Of a DNA stretch of 64,000 bases, positions 42,302-53,706 are shown one piece after another. The DNA is taken from the NCBI GenBank assembly GCA_963678675.1, contig OY783192.1, forward strand, positions 9,581,953 through 9,645,952. The letters are read 5' to 3'. Each line of letters starts with the position of its first letter. Position 1 is the stretch's first letter. The DNA comes from Xiphydria camelus. Taxonomy: Eukaryota; Arthropoda; Insecta; Hymenoptera; Xiphydriidae. The notes beneath the pieces are model-generated. The model saw only the letters and a list, made by a program, of their open reading frames with translations. It did no database searches and was not told the DNA's origin. Position numbers and translations under genes: made by a program.

Positions 42302-43276
42302 TTGGGTTGTTCGAAAAGTAATATCGTTTTTTTTTTCGTAAATTTCAAAGTGATTTTATTAATATAAATAACAAACATCAATCAATGACATATTGACCAT
42401 TTTGTTGGATGACCTTTCCCCATCTATTAGGCAGCTGCATAATTCCATATTCGAAGAAAGTTTGGCCTTTAGAGGCAAAAAAACTGAAACAACTACTTTT
42501 TTAGCCTTATCTGAATCGAGTATCTTTCCATTTAAATGGTTTTGAAGAGAACGAAATAAATAGTAATCTGATGGTGCAAGGTCCGGGCTATATGGTGGAT
42601 AAGGCATTACTTCCCAGTTTAGCTCCAACAATTTCTGGCGAGTGACCAAAGATGTGTGTGATCTGGCGTTATCGTAATGGAAAATAACGCCTTCACGACT
42701 TGCCAATTTTGGCAGTCTTTTCTTTACTTCTTGATTTAACTGCATTAGCTGATGACAATACACTACTTCTGAATTGATAGTTTGGTTCCTTTGGAGTTGT
42801 TCGAAAAAAATAATACCTTTATAATCCCATCAAACAGACACCAAAACTTTCTTTTGATGAATATCAGTTTTGATTTTGATTATGCCGGTTCATCTCGCTT
42901 GCGCCACGATCGTTTTCGCATGAAATTATAGTAAACAATCCACTTTTCATCGCCCGTTATGATTCGCTTCAAAAATGGTTCATTTTTGTTACATTTCAGC
43001 AATGAATCGTAGATGTTAATTCGTTTAGAGAGATGCATTTCTTGAAACTCATGAGGAACCCAAATATCAAGCTTGTTTACGTATCCGAGCTGTTGTAAAC
43101 GCAAGGAAACGGTTGAATTGGATATCTTGAGTTTTTGTGCTATCTCTTGCGTCGTGCTACGCCAGTTGGCTTCGATCATTGTTTTCATTTATTTTGTCAT
43201 CGTCGATAGCAATTAGACGCCCAGAGCGTGGTGCACCTTTGAGGTTAAAATCTCCAGAACGAGAATGAGCGAACCG
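42302..43276 (-). mobile_element. Mariner element, 5' truncated
   Basis: The 3' end TTGGGTTGTTCGAAAAG (read on the plus strand) is preceded by TA. Minus-strand transposase sequence fills the rest. The 5' TIR and first residues are absent: the coding homology stops at 43276 where another element begins. Confidence 0.85.
42359..43276 (-). pseudogene. Mariner transposase, broken
   Basis: From the 5' side the frame reads HSRSGDFNLKGAPRSGRL, an HTH region with ISNSTVSLRLQQLGYV, and the first catalytic motif ITGDEKWI. A stop and a frameshift follow near 42885, then an in-frame TGA replaces a Trp codon (about 42830). The C-terminal part (42359-42763) has HYDNARSH and YSPDLAPSDYYLF, the other two catalytic Asp of the DD34D triad. 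At least three lesions make it inactive. Confidence 0.9.
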
Positions 43277-43341
43277 ATCCTGGCACCTAAAAATAATATA
43301 CCTACATAGTACATTATAGCTTATTTAGTTTCAAAATTCAC

Positions 43342-44433
43342 TTACTTGCAGTCTAGTCCCACTTTCTTAGCTTCTATAGCTCTACCTTTGTGGTTGAGAT
43401 GTGCTTCTCCTTTTACTTTCTTATCCCTGATTACTGTTTCTTTTTTAATGTTCCTTGATTTCCTTATTGGTACAACTATCCATTCAACAAGTGGAGTTAT
43501 ACCGCCAATAGCTTCCCGAATTCGCCTCTGCATATCGTCTGGAGTGGTTGGCCGATTTTGATACGCTACATCTTTAATTTAGCCCCACAAATAATAATCG
43601 AGCGGAGTCAGATCCGGCGATCGTGGAGGCCATACCACGTAATCACTTCGACCAATCCAGTGATTACGGAATGAAACATTAAAGTAATCTCTCACACGCA
43701 ATACAAAATGGGGTGGCGCACCGTCTTGATGGAATCACATCCTCGCTCTGGTTGTTAGGTGAACGTTCTCCAATAACACTGGTAAATCATTTTGCAAGAA
43801 TTATAAATAATTCTGACCAGTTATTGTTCCATTAAAAAAATGGATACCACACCACACGTTTACACTCCACTGATGCTGATGATCAATATGCTGAGTCCAA
43901 CGCGGATTTTCCTGCGCTCAATAGTGACAATTGTGACGGTTTAATGCCCCTATACTCTGAAATGTTGCCTCGTCACTAAACAGGACGTATTTGAAGAAAT
44001 CTGGGTCTTCGTCCAGCTTTCGTAAGGCCCAATTGCAAAAGTTGACACGATTTTGTCTGTCTTGCGCAGATAATGCTTGCGTCAGCGTAATGTGATATGA
44101 GTGATAAAGTCTAGATCTCAAAAGTCGTCTGGCTGTTTCTCGCGGTAATCCTGAGTCTCGTTGAATCTGTCGCACACTGATGTGGGGATTCATGTGCACC
44201 ATAGCTAGTACGGTAAGAACGCGAGGATCTTCAGGACCGACACGAGGTCATCGTCTCTGCTGGAATCTACATCTTCGCCAATTTCTTTCAATTTGCTGAA
44301 TGACTCGATCTGAAGGGTGACGAATACGATGAGGATACCGTTGGCGATACAATCGAGCAGCGGCTCGATAAACTTTTCTACACTCTCCCAGAACTAGTAG
44401 GATATCTACAACTTCGTTGAATGAATAAATCAT
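43342..44433 (-). pseudogene. DDE transposase with DUF4817-like N-terminus, broken
   Basis: The N-terminus (44248-44433) has EVVDILLVLGECRKVYRAA and YRQRYPHRIRHPS, the DUF4817-type helix-turn-helix. A frame break follows. The middle (43918-44202) gives NPHISVRQIQRDSGLPR and FSDEATFQ (first catalytic Asp) with LNRHNCHY. Further down, HQDGAPPHF and SPDLTPLDYYLW carry the second and third acidic residues, separated by TGA and TAA stops. The end is NRPTTPDDMQRRIREA. At least three lesions are present. Confidence 0.85.
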
Positions 44434-44930
44434 GGTGTACTAAACAACTAGAAAGTAGTAATGTGAATGAGTTCAGGTTTAAATTTGTACTGTTAAGAAG
44501 GTCAAAATTGATGATGCGTTCTAACAATTATCCTTGGATGTACTTGAAAACTGTTGACTGTTTACATTTCGGTCTGTTTACTGTTTGTGTCCGCGCTAAA
44601 GCTGTGTGTGAAAAGTCTAAATTTTCAATTTACCCTCGGAACTTGTTTTTATGGTATTTTTCGAGTGAAATCAGAGGAACCGACATAAATGATTAGATGT
44701 CTGAAAATACCTCGTCGAGAGGAACAAGTTTCATAGGGGTGAAAAATGTGGTTGCCATTTAAAAAACAGCACTTTGTGCTTACAGCTTGCAAGCATGAGC
44801 TTCGAACCTCAGAATGAAGCTCTTGTCGGATGTCCCCCTCGAAGCTCTGCAACTTTCATATGAAGCATTTGTTCATTTATTCCTTTCCTTAAGAGTTATT
44901 CGGGTTCGCTGTTTTAACTGGGTCACCCTG
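43342..44930 (-). mobile_element. Tc1/mariner-related DDE transposon (DUF4817-type), decayed
   Basis: The right end CACCCTG at 44924-44930 is followed by TA, so on the element strand the 5' end reads CAGGGTGACCCAGTT. About 500 bp of leader precede the coding region (43342-44433). The left end was not located; homology runs out near 43342, just before the mariner fragment. Confidence 0.72.
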
Positions 44931-44932
44931 TA

Positions 44933-45957
44933 TATGTATGAAGCAGGAAACATCGTATTTGCACGCTTTGCTTTGAGGAAAGGTCGTTACGATTGGTCAG
45001 GAAATGGACGACGCAACGATATGTGCCCATGTGCCGTATAATATCTGGGTATACTTTTTAACGCTATTTGTATACACTCCATTTATGGTAGTCTCTTAAT
45101 CTCCGCAGTACCTACCCGCGAGTCCATAAATATAGGGGCTGATGCAGAGTTTAGTGGACTTCGGTGCATATGTAAATTTAAGAGTTCAAGAGAAGTGCAA
45201 CGGACATAAGTAGTTCTACAGTTTCGTACAAGACCTTTCTGAGCAAAGTGGCGTCGTAAGATGTGTTGAGCGTCAAATTTATTTATGCTCGTTTCTTCAC
45301 TAATGACAAATAATCATAGTTTACTTGCAAATTACAAACTGGATATAACTTGAAAAAATTTGTTCATAATACTTCATTTATTTAGGAAAAATCCTGCAGC
45401 AAAAATATGAGTTCCTCTTAACGAGAACAGATCGTTGCACGGTTTATTGCTGAACGAGGAAAATCTCGCGCGGTCGATGATAACCATTGCACCGTCGATA
45501 GGCCTCGACCGTGCGTGGCGGTTGATCGAACCGCATAATTCCCGGAGGAATCGGTGTCAAGGCAGCCGACGGCTAGGCCAGCACCATTATAATATTAGAT
45601 TCGTAAACTCACGTATTCAATTAATTATTTCCGTCTTGTTCGCGTTCTTACCTGGACTTCGAACTGTTTACATGCGGCGTCGTTGCACGGTCGTGACGTC
45701 AATTCGCTGTTGTTCGCCGCGACAGCGTAACGCTCCTGTCAACATCGGTAATGACAACCTCTAGACGATGTTTTTCGATAGGCCGTATTTTGATATGGCA
45801 GGATGAAAAAAGTTCAAATAATGTCGACTCTCACGTCGATAATAGGCATACCTGCGTTATATCCTCATAAATACATATGAGGTATCCATGTCAAATCGGA
45901 CAACTGTGGACCTCAACTTTTTTATATTATATGTTGCTTATACCCTTCATAGGTATA
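44933..45957. other. Unassigned spacer
   Basis: No domain or repeat recognised. A 109-codon frame at 45435-45764 is Arg-rich, lies in locally CpG-rich DNA and shows no family pattern. Confidence 0.35.
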
Positions 45958-46859
45958 GAGGAAAGTCTCCAAATATGGGGTACTTTTTTTAAAAACACTA
46001 TAATAAAAAAACGTAGTGAATTTTAAACACTATTTCTAAATTTTGCATTTCCTTGAACACTTTTTAAGCATTTAATAAGAAGAAACAGGTTTAAAAAAAA
46101 ATGCAGAAGAAAATATGCAGCATTGAAAAAAGTTTCACTACCCCATATTAGGAGCATGTGTTATCCTAATATGGGATAAACTGTGTTAACATGTAACATT
46201 CGAAAATAACTAAAATTATTTTGGGTTTTTTGTATAAAAACTATTTATTTATGGAAATGAAATATAAAAACTACATCTAACAAAAGATTTTTTCTTATGA
46301 ACCAAAAAATGTACTTATCTAAGAAGAACACAAAACAAATCTATTTACTAGCGCAAAAGTCACAAATATACTCGTTTTTTTCACAACCCGCACATTCAAT
46401 GTGATTCCATATGAAGAAGCTTTGACACATCACCCATTCTTCGCCTTTGGGGTACTCCAAATTAGGAATTGATAGGTACCCCATATTAGGAGCAAATTAG
46501 ATTTTTAAGAGGGGCGACTTTTTGAAAAAAATTGTGTGTTCTTTTAAGAAACAACCTTTTTCGTAAACTACCTACGTAACATTCTATATAGAATGATATT
46601 ATTAAAACTTTAAAACTCACCTTTAAGTCTCCTTAAACATCCAAAATGCAATACGACAAGAAAACTTTCCTTACAACCGAAAATTATTATAACCTCAAAC
46701 GTCAAAACAGAACACATGTTTGATCCAAAAAAAGAATGGGCGCTTTCTGGCAATTCGGTGGTTAGTACGCGATGTACAAAATAGATGTCGGAACTAATAC
46801 TTGCTCAAAAGTGAACTACCCCATATTAGGAACTATCCTCATATTAGGGCACTTTCCTG
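45958..46859. mobile_element. Pogo-like element remnant with TA duplication
   Basis: The left end GAGGAAAGT and the inverse of the right end CAGGAAAGT are flanked by TA (45956-45957, 46860-46861). CCCCATATTAGGA recurs at 46142, 46484 and 46815 and inverted near 46155. The only coding remnant is a PHD-like C-terminus on the minus strand, a domain common at the end of insect pogo transposases. Confidence 0.65.
46341..46457 (-). pseudogene. PHD-finger C-terminus of a pogo-type transposase
   Basis: The frame reads EYPKGEEWVMCQSFFIWNH and then ECAGCEKNEYICDFC before a stop. Spacing of Trp, Cys and His fits a PHD finger, though one Cys appears to be Phe. The frame is closed upstream, so only the last 38 residues survive. 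It lies inside a TA-flanked TIR element. Confidence 0.6.
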
Positions 46860-46879
46860 TACTAGGAAAATTATTTCAG

Positions 46880-47860
46880 ATTTTTATTCTTAACGAGGCG
46901 TTACTTTGCTCCATTTTTCGCACAGAATACGGAAAACGTTATTAAATAAATTGATAGTGGGTACATAGAAATTTCATATATTGACTATTCTTACAAAATA
47001 GCTTAAAAAAGCTTATGATACTAATAGCTGGCCGAAAAATATTGAGTAACTATTTAATTTCTTTCCTTTGGTAGGTTCTAGGCATTGCTTTAACAAGTAA
47101 ATCGTGTTTAGTATGGCCGTCGGAATAATTTAAGTCGTGGAGTTACTTTGCTCCGCCAAAAACCAAACAATTGCCAGAAATATGAGTCATTTCACAATTA
47201 CCCAAATTTGTTTTTTTCTGATACGAAATTAACAAAAATTTTACTAGCAATGAGAAAAGAGAATATTAGAAATTCAGTATGCACATATTTACCTGTTTAT
47301 GTTTGATAATAACTTTTTTGTCACTCAGTGTCAAATACTCGGTTTCATGGGCGTCCTCGACGCATGTGAAATCATCTTTCACACACCAATTCGTGAAAAG
47401 TTGCGCAGTGCGTGAAATAACCTGCGCAGTGCGTGAAATCGTCAACCTCGGATTTAACACTTAGTGACAAAAAATAGAATTCGTTATTCGGTTGTTTCGC
47501 GCCGTTTTAACGAGTGTGATTGCCGTACTCGCTTCGCTCGTGCGGCAAACTTTACACTCGTTAAAAACAGCGCTTCACGCCCTCATAACGAAAATAACTA
47601 TTGGACGCAGAGATTTTTATGAGCAAAAATTTGAACACATTCTACTATTAAGACTTAATTTGAGGTAACGTGCTGCTATTGGTGTGGAAATTACAGTCTG
47701 GTGGCGTATATTAACGCCATTTAGGCCACCTTCGATACACTGATCTCAATTTGATGGAAGATAACTACATCTTCAAAGTTCAATTAATTTTAACTTTTTC
47801 CACGCGTGGCGCAAAGTAACCCTGGAAGGAGCAAAGTAACCCCACTTTACGGTAATCATT
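46880..47860. other. Region with repeated GTTACTTTGCTCC motifs
   Basis: GTTACTTTGCTCC occurs at about 46902 and 47151, and its inverse GGAGCAAAGTAACC at about 47825. A shorter inverse GCAAAGTAACCC lies at about 47810. These bracket a possible 0.9-kb inverted-repeat element. No coding is recognised. Confidence 0.4.
47482..47591. mobile_element. 110-bp palindromic MITE with CTCGCTTCGCTCG core
   Basis: GTTTTAACGAGTGT faces ACACTCGTTAAAA around a TTGCCGTACTCGCTTCGCTC loop. The outer CGTTATTCG and CATAACG also pair. Confidence 0.6.
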
Positions 47861-47861
47861 T

Positions 47862-48305
47862 TTTAAATGTTTTTTTAAATTTAAATATGATTGCCATTTC
47901 TGATTTCGCCCGTTTTTTTGAAAAATTACTTTCCTTATTACTAATCTTATGAACCACGTCTGTTCGGTAAATTCCTATATTCCTTCTCTTTTTTTATTTC
48001 ACTTCAATGCTTTACACGATTCTCTTATAAAACTTTACGAGAAAAGTCGTTGAATGGGAATAAAAAAATACTTGGTGTATCAATGGAATTATTTATTAGT
48101 TATTCTCCTCTTGAGGAAAAAATAAAATAGGGAAACAAAAGTAACATTAATTTGATCAATTAGAACATTGAAGCGAAATAAAAAATAGATGGAATTTCAT
48201 GATTGGACGTGGTTCAAAAAATTAGTAATAAAGAAATTGTTGAAAAAAAAACAGGCGAAATAATAAATAGCAATCATGTTTAAATTTTAAAAAAACATGA
48301 ACACG
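47862..48305. repeat. AT-rich imperfect palindrome
   Basis: The left arm (about 47862-48010) has TTTAAATATGATTGCCATTT and AACCACGTC; the right arm (about 48155-48305) holds the inverses, e.g. GACGTGGTT and AGCAATCATGTTTAAA. Identity is moderate. Confidence 0.55.
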
Positions 48306-49104
48306 ATTATTTCAAGTTTAAATTTTCGAAATATTTTTGTATTTTAGGTCGTTTAAAAAAACATTTTCATGTATTCGCTTTTATTCATATCATAATTTAA
48401 TCAGTTGATAATTACGATTGTATGAAAATGTTCGATTCGAAAACGGTTCGGAATAAAAATCTGAAACAATTGTTTAGTACTCCTCTGAATGGTGTAAATA
48501 ATACATAAAAGAATTAGCAAAAAAGTCGTGGTCCACAGTTATCCATTTGGCATGGAATACCTCATATATACCTACCGGTAGATTTATATGCATAGGTGCT
48601 TGGAGTTATATGTAGGGGAATGTCAGGATCGACTCGTCGTCTAGGTCGGCCCTTTGTGATATTTCAGCTTATACCACTAATTCCACCTATGTGCAAGCTG
48701 TAGTAACAGCGAAATTTTCGTGGCAATACCGAGTTTGGAGCGTGAAAGTTAAACGTGTTGTGCACTCAGTGGCTTGGGAAAAGCGAAAAAAGTTTTCCAG
48801 TATCAGTGTATACGGTATCAGAACTTGAAGCTAAAACATACAATCGTCAAGGTAAGCAAATAAATGTGTTATATGGTTATCCTTTAGGAATAAATTACGG
48901 AGATAATTCAATTTGGTGACCTGGTTGGTTGTGGTGTGATGCGACGTGGCCCTGGTGCTTGTCGTCAAGGCCAACCTCCAAACCATTTGTATAGTCAGGG
49001 TTAGCCCACCGTAATTTTTTTCTTTTCAGGATACTAGCAACGCTTCGTCATTTTTTGATGCTACAAAACGTTAAGAAAGTGAAATATTATTTTATAAAGC
49101 AGTG
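48306..49104. other. Upstream spacer of the pogo-type fragment
   Basis: No transposase core is visible. A TTTTCTTTTCAG acceptor-like site at about 49029 is followed by a 15-codon open frame ending in TAA. The preceding exon was not found. Confidence 0.3.
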
Positions 49105-49475
49105 GAGTCCGCAGTTTCGGGAGTTGAAACCTCTCCAAAAATCGAAATGAGGACGTCGCCCCATGAACAGCACAGTTCTGACTTCGCCAGAGAGCCTCTC
49201 CACAATGTGCAAGAAACAAGAAAAGTGAGACGTTTCGAAGACGCCCAAAAAACGCGCAGCACAAAGCCCAACAAATTCCGCTAAAAAACACCAGTAAAAC
49301 GAGGTCGTCCACCCAAAAAAGTGCAGGAAAAGCCCTCTTCGGATGAAGATGAGGACTTTTGGTTCATCTGTTTGGAAGCGATGCCTCATCGCTTGAACAG
49401 TAACAATTCCGTTGCATGTATTGAATGCAAAAGAGAAGTGCATTTGAAGTGCGCGAAAATGACGAACAGCTACTT
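49105..49475 (+). pseudogene. Pogo-type transposase C-terminus: AT-hook and PHD finger, split by insertion
   Basis: One frame runs through the segment with a single in-frame TAA at 49282. An AT-hook-like KRGRPPKK is followed by an acidic SSDEDEDFW, then the PHD finger: FICLEAMPHRL, VACIECKREVHLKCAKM, NSYF. The frame is cut at the element boundary (49475). On the other side of the 8.16-kb insertion, from 57637, it resumes as ICQNCDLE and a stop, supplying the last Cys pair. AATAAA signals follow near 57720. The DDE core is absent upstream. Confidence 0.75.
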
Positions 49476-49789
49476 CCCAGGTAACACACTAACGTCGAAA
49501 TGACGTTTTTTGAAGGTCAGTTCTGACGTCAGATGACGAAAAATATGACGTCATTTTAACGTCGCAAAGGCGGCTTAATTGCACATCCACACGACGTCAG
49601 AAAAACCACGTCATAATAACGTTCTACCGTACGTTGTGATGACGTAAAAAAGGACGGTTCTAAAAGGTTAGGTCTGACGTATATCTTTTCATCGTGAGCG
49701 GTCACCCATCCAACTAGTGTCCGCACTTTTCGCTGCTTAACTTCGTTGATCGGTCGGTGTCCTCGCGTCCTCATTTTTTTACATCAATG

Positions 49790-50208
49790 TTTGTTTATTC
49801 AGAGATAACAAAATAATACAGTTTTATGGTAAAACAAACATAACTAAATAAACCATATAAACTTAAGTACGCGTAATACTTACTTTAGATAGCTTGCCAC
49901 CCGTGAACTGGTGGTTCTTCGTAATCAGCAGTTTTTTGTACTTATTAGGATAGACGTCTCACTAAATTTGACAGGTATCTAAGTAATGCTGTTGTACGTT
50001 CTGCGCCTGAATGGCTGTGAGCATTGGAAAAAATAATTGGTAAAAAAACCAACGAAAATAGTCTTTAGATTTTTGGTAGAAGGTAAAATGGGAAGGGAAT
50101 GTGAGGAAAGGGAGGGAGGAGGGATGGATAGTGGGTGAGGGCTCTTGGATAGGGGAAGGGATTAAACTAAATATATACACTATTTACAAATGGTCCGCCG
50201 TGGCTGAA
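49790..50208. other. Spacer between the left end and the LINE
   Basis: AT-rich sequence, then a pyrimidine/purine-skewed stretch (50080-50160) that on the minus strand forms the C-rich 3' region of the LINE. No gene. Confidence 0.35.
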
Positions 50209-50470
50209 ACGCTAATTGGGTCTCAGTCTTGCCCGTGGTAATGTTGTAGAAACGTGTCTTCTTCTTCTTTCCATATCCAGGCGGGTCCGTAATTCCGGGA
50301 TGTGTTTGGCGGATTGATTCAACCACCAGTATTTGGGACGTAATCTTCCGTCGTCCATTAGATCTCTTTCGGGTATAGCCATCGAGTATCGATATTGAGG
50401 GGTGCCATTATCATGCAGATTTATCTTTTTGTCAAACTTGTGTCTGCCCACGTTCTAAATTATCGGTCTG

Positions 50471-51595
50471 TTAAATGAGTCTTGGATAATAACATTCCCA
50501 TTCCCATAATAATAATGGGATAATTCCCATTTTGTCATAGTGGACAAACATTTGTGGTTGTGGATAGCCTTTACGAGCTGCAGCCAAGGCAGCTATTGGA
50601 TTTATTCTGCTAAGTGCATTCAGCAGCTTATTGTTACTGTTTTTCAATCTAACGAAGTAATTTCTTGTGAGGCGTAATATAAAGAGATCGATTCGAGGGA
50701 TATCTGCTGCGTCGTATAGTCTCTTGTTGTTGACAAAGTGCTTGTAGAGAGTATGTTGCGATCGATGTAAGTGAAGGCATGTTCTCAGGCAACTCCTTTC
50801 GAATGCACGGATGCTTTCCATCTGCCGAGCGCTGGTGTTCCACCAGGCAGCTGAGGCGTAGGTAAGTAATGGTCTGATTAAGAGTAAGTAACAGATTACT
50901 TTTGCTCTTTTATTAATGTATTTGTTTTTAAACAGCCTGCCGAGCGATTTGACTCTGTTTAACGCTTTTTTGATTTGAACGTCGATATGTTTAGTACAGC
51001 GAGCAAGGTGATCGATATGCATTCCGAGATATTTCACCGAATTCCTCGTTGGGATTGCGACTAAGTTTTGCGTTCCAGGTTCATACGTATTCACCTGAAA
51101 ATCCTTCAGGTATCTCTTCTGTTTTCTAGCCAGGAAGTCGTAAGGTCTTCGTAATAGTATGGATTCACACTTGAGAGGGTTTACGCGAAGGTTCCAGCTA
51201 GCGTAATGCTCATTCACTCTATTGATCAACGTTTCTAATTTGGTGCCGATTTCAGTGGGTGTTCTTCCAATGGTGTACCATACAGTATCATCCGCGTATG
51301 CGAAGGAATGCAACTTAGGTGTTATATTGAAGTTAAAAGAGTTTAATATGTCTGCCGTGTAAATCGAGAAAAGGCAGGGCGAATTCACTGTCCCTTGTTG
51401 AAGACCTCTTATTTTATACGTTTTGGTTGATACGTACTTGCCGTTAATTACTTTAAAAGTTTTGCTCTTCACCATATCCCACACTAGGTTGATAAGAGGC
51501 GTTGTAAAATTCTTCTGCATCAAGATGTATAAGAGCCCGTCCAGCCATACTGAATCGAAGGCTTTCTCCAGGTCCACGAGTGTTGCTCCAATCAT
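50471..51595 (-). CDS. LINE reverse transcriptase, C-terminal two thirds
   Basis: Motifs in order are TLVDLEKAFDSVW, IRGLQQGTVNSP, the catalytic FAYADDTVW, LRVNPLKCESILL and VKYLGMHID. The C-terminal connection has PLLTYASAAWW and an ERSCLRTCLHL stretch. This is a jockey/I-type insect LINE reverse transcriptase, though I cannot fix the clade. The upstream RT part (NQFGFRHGLSTTHAINKF) is readable up to about 51710 in the same frame. RT copies the LINE RNA at a nicked chromosomal site. Confidence 0.85.
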   Translation of the reverse strand: MIGATLVDLEKAFDSVWLDGLLYILMQKNFTTPLINLVWDMVKSKTFKVINGKYVSTKTYKIRGLQQGTVNSPCLFSIYTADILNSFNFNITPKLHSFAYADDTVWYTIGRTPTEIGTKLETLINRVNEHYASWNLRVNPLKCESILLRRPYDFLARKQKRYLKDFQVNTYEPGTQNLVAIPTRNSVKYLGMHIDHLARCTKHIDVQIKKALNRVKSLGRLFKNKYINKRAKVICYLLLIRPLLTYASAAWWNTSARQMESIRAFERSCLRTCLHLHRSQHTLYKHFVNNKRLYDAADIPRIDLFILRLTRNYFVRLKNSNNKLLNALSRINPIAALAAARKGYPQPQMFVHYDKMGIIPLLLWEWECYYPRLI

Positions 51596-51895
51596 GTTGT
51601 TGCCAATTAAAGCTGCGTTTACATCTGATAAGAACTTATTGATGGCGTGAGTAGTGGAGAGACCGTGACGAAATCCGAACTGATTATCCGGGATAATATT
51701 ATTTTTTGTCGCAGAAGGTTATGATGTTTTTATTAATAACTGCTTCGTAAACCTTACTGAAATTTGGGGTTAGGCTGATAGGCCTGTGGCTAGACGGATC
51801 ATTTAGGGGCTTACCCTTCCTCAGGATGGGCATCACTAGAGCCGTTTTCCAACCTTCAGGAAAGTAACAGTGGTTTAGCGAATTATTTATTTATT

Positions 51896-52590
51896 AACAA
51901 ATACAATACTTTACAATACAATATTTTGTTAAGTCTTTAAGTATTATGCCCTGTAGTCGTCTTATTACGATCATAGGGATCTTATCTATCCCGCTAGAGG
52001 TTTTGTTCGGCAGCCCTTTGACGACGACGGCAACTTCCACGATGTTGGTGAAATATTTGTTCGAATTCACATCGCTGTTGGGGTTTGAGGCCCGGTTTGT
52101 ACTAGAAAATGTCGTTAGGCATTTGCCTTCTGTTCTATTGCGATTAAACTCCTCTTTGACAGAATTAACTTTAGTGTCAACAGTTTTTTTAATGTCGGTG
52201 TTATTGTTTAAATATCGTGGCGAATTAATGGTTTCGTAGAATGCTCCGATAGCGTTGAGCTTGTCAATGGGGTCTGTTAGTACATATTTGTTATTGAGTA
52301 CAGTAGTGTTCGTTAAGTTAATTCCCGCGTTCGAGATAAAGCTATTGTTGTTAATATCGATATGGATATCAGCAAAATCCAGATTATTCTTTGGTCTCAA
52401 GATACTGTTGATAGTTGGCATGAATTTTTCACTACACCGATAATCAATTTTCCCTCATAACAGTTCCCAATGTTTTTCCTGCATTTTGGCGAATTCGGCT
52501 CTTATATTGTCTTTAGTATCTTGAAGCAGTAGTTTAATGTATATTGAGGTTTGGTCCAGCAGTCGGGGATCATTTGTTCTTCGGTTATTT
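51896..52590 (-). pseudogene. LINE region between endonuclease and RT
   Basis: The frame carries DPRLLDQTSIYIK, an in-frame TGA near 52457, then MPTINSILRPKNN and KGLPNKTSSGIDKIPM, the usual lead-in to the RT fingers. It loses frame near 51890, where an AT-rich patch disrupts the sequence. After it comes WKTALVMPILRKGKP, in the next readable segment (about 51720-51860). Confidence 0.75.
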
Positions 52591-52976
52591 ATAGTCCGGT
52601 CAAGTTAGCCTAAAAAATAGGGGTACCCTTGCACAAAAACACCTAAGAAGCTGAAAATTTATATGAACGTTAGGGATACCATTATAACGAAATTGTGAAA
52701 AGTCCCCATCGATCCCGTGTGTGCAAAAGATTGTATGCAAGGTCAAAGTTCGCAAAAATGGGTTTTTTGGATTTATTAGCGAAACGGTTAGTTTCATGAT
52801 AAAAATAGTTCCAACAAAAATTGTAGATCATGCAATTCTCTACAAAAATTGTCCTTACACTTTTTTCCTAAGATTCACCATTTCTGAGAAAAAGCCATTC
52901 TAAAGTTGTATTCTCCATAATATGCGTGACTACGCCGCCTATGTACATCATTGGACGTATAATATAAGTAAAATTA

Positions 52977-53126
52977 TTAGTCTGCGTGACTAATGCATTA
53001 ATATTGAATGATAATTCTAAAGGCGCGTCCTCACTGAGTCGACAGAGTCGATCGACAATGTCGACTCAGTGAGGACGCGCCTTTAGAATTATCAATCAAT
53101 ATTAATATATTAGTCACGCAGACTAA
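52977..53126. mobile_element. 150-bp hairpin MITE
   Basis: Nearly perfect palindrome ending TTAGTCTGCGTGAC, with CTAAAGGCGCGTCCTCACTG and its inverse around an AGAGTCGATCG core. TA lies on both sides. Confidence 0.85.
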
Positions 53127-53221
53127 TATTGGGTTGGTGCATAATTATTGCGGCTTTCTTGGCAGCTTCTTTTTCTTTAAAAATAGGCATTTTGTTTATT
53201 TTTCTTTTCATTAAAATAATC

Positions 53222-53700
53222 TTCTCTATTTAATTAATAAAATTCGTGTCGAAAATCATGTCCATATTCGTCATAGGAAGGCGGTACAGTCATTTCGCGA
53301 TCTAAACGAACTTTTCGGCGAGGGAACAATCAGCAAAAGCCAAGTTGAAAGATGGTTCAAAAAGTTCAAATCGGGTGATACAAACATTACAGATGAAGAA
53401 GGAAGAGGTCGACCATCTAATTTCAACGACCAGGCACTTTTGGCAGCCGTGGAAGAAGACGAAAGCTTGACAATACGAATGCTGGCCGACGACTTTGATG
53501 TGGACCATTCTACCATTGTTCGTCGTCTCAAAAAGCTCGGAAAAGTATGGAAATTGGCTGTATGAGTTCCCCACGAACTCTGCAACTACAATAAAGTTGA
53601 ACGTGTACGAATTGTCACTGATTTGCTGCAGCGAAACGAGCAAGCACCCTTCCTGAAGAATCTCGTCACCGGAGATGAATCGTGGCTTCTTTTCAAAAAC
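53222..53700 (+). pseudogene. Mariner transposase N-terminal half, copy 1
   Basis: The frame gives FRDLNELFGEGTISKSQVER, FKKFKSGDTNITDEEGRGRP, a second HTH (TIRMLADDFDVDHSTIVRRL) and, after an in-frame TGA near 53563, VPHELCNYNKVERV and LVTGDESWL with the first catalytic Asp. It then meets its own inverse at about 53703. The HTH regions would bind the TIRs. No catalytic centre can form. Confidence 0.9.
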
Positions 53701-53706
53701 GTCGTC

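Larger units (their letters stand above)
50209..52593 (-). mobile_element. Non-LTR retrotransposon (LINE), decayed
   Basis: The minus-strand coding sequence runs from about 52590 down to 50471, with a further Arg-rich frame (50212-50451) downstream of the RT stop. There is an in-frame stop near 52457, a frame loss near 51890 and a frameshift near 51705. The 5' side is cut at 52593 by a TA-flanked foldback. Beyond that foldback (from 56908) an open frame of about 30 codons continues in phase. Confidence 0.8.

Noticed and set aside
45435..45764. 109-codon ORF in CpG-rich DNA
   Set aside because: Compositional open frame without domain or splice signals.
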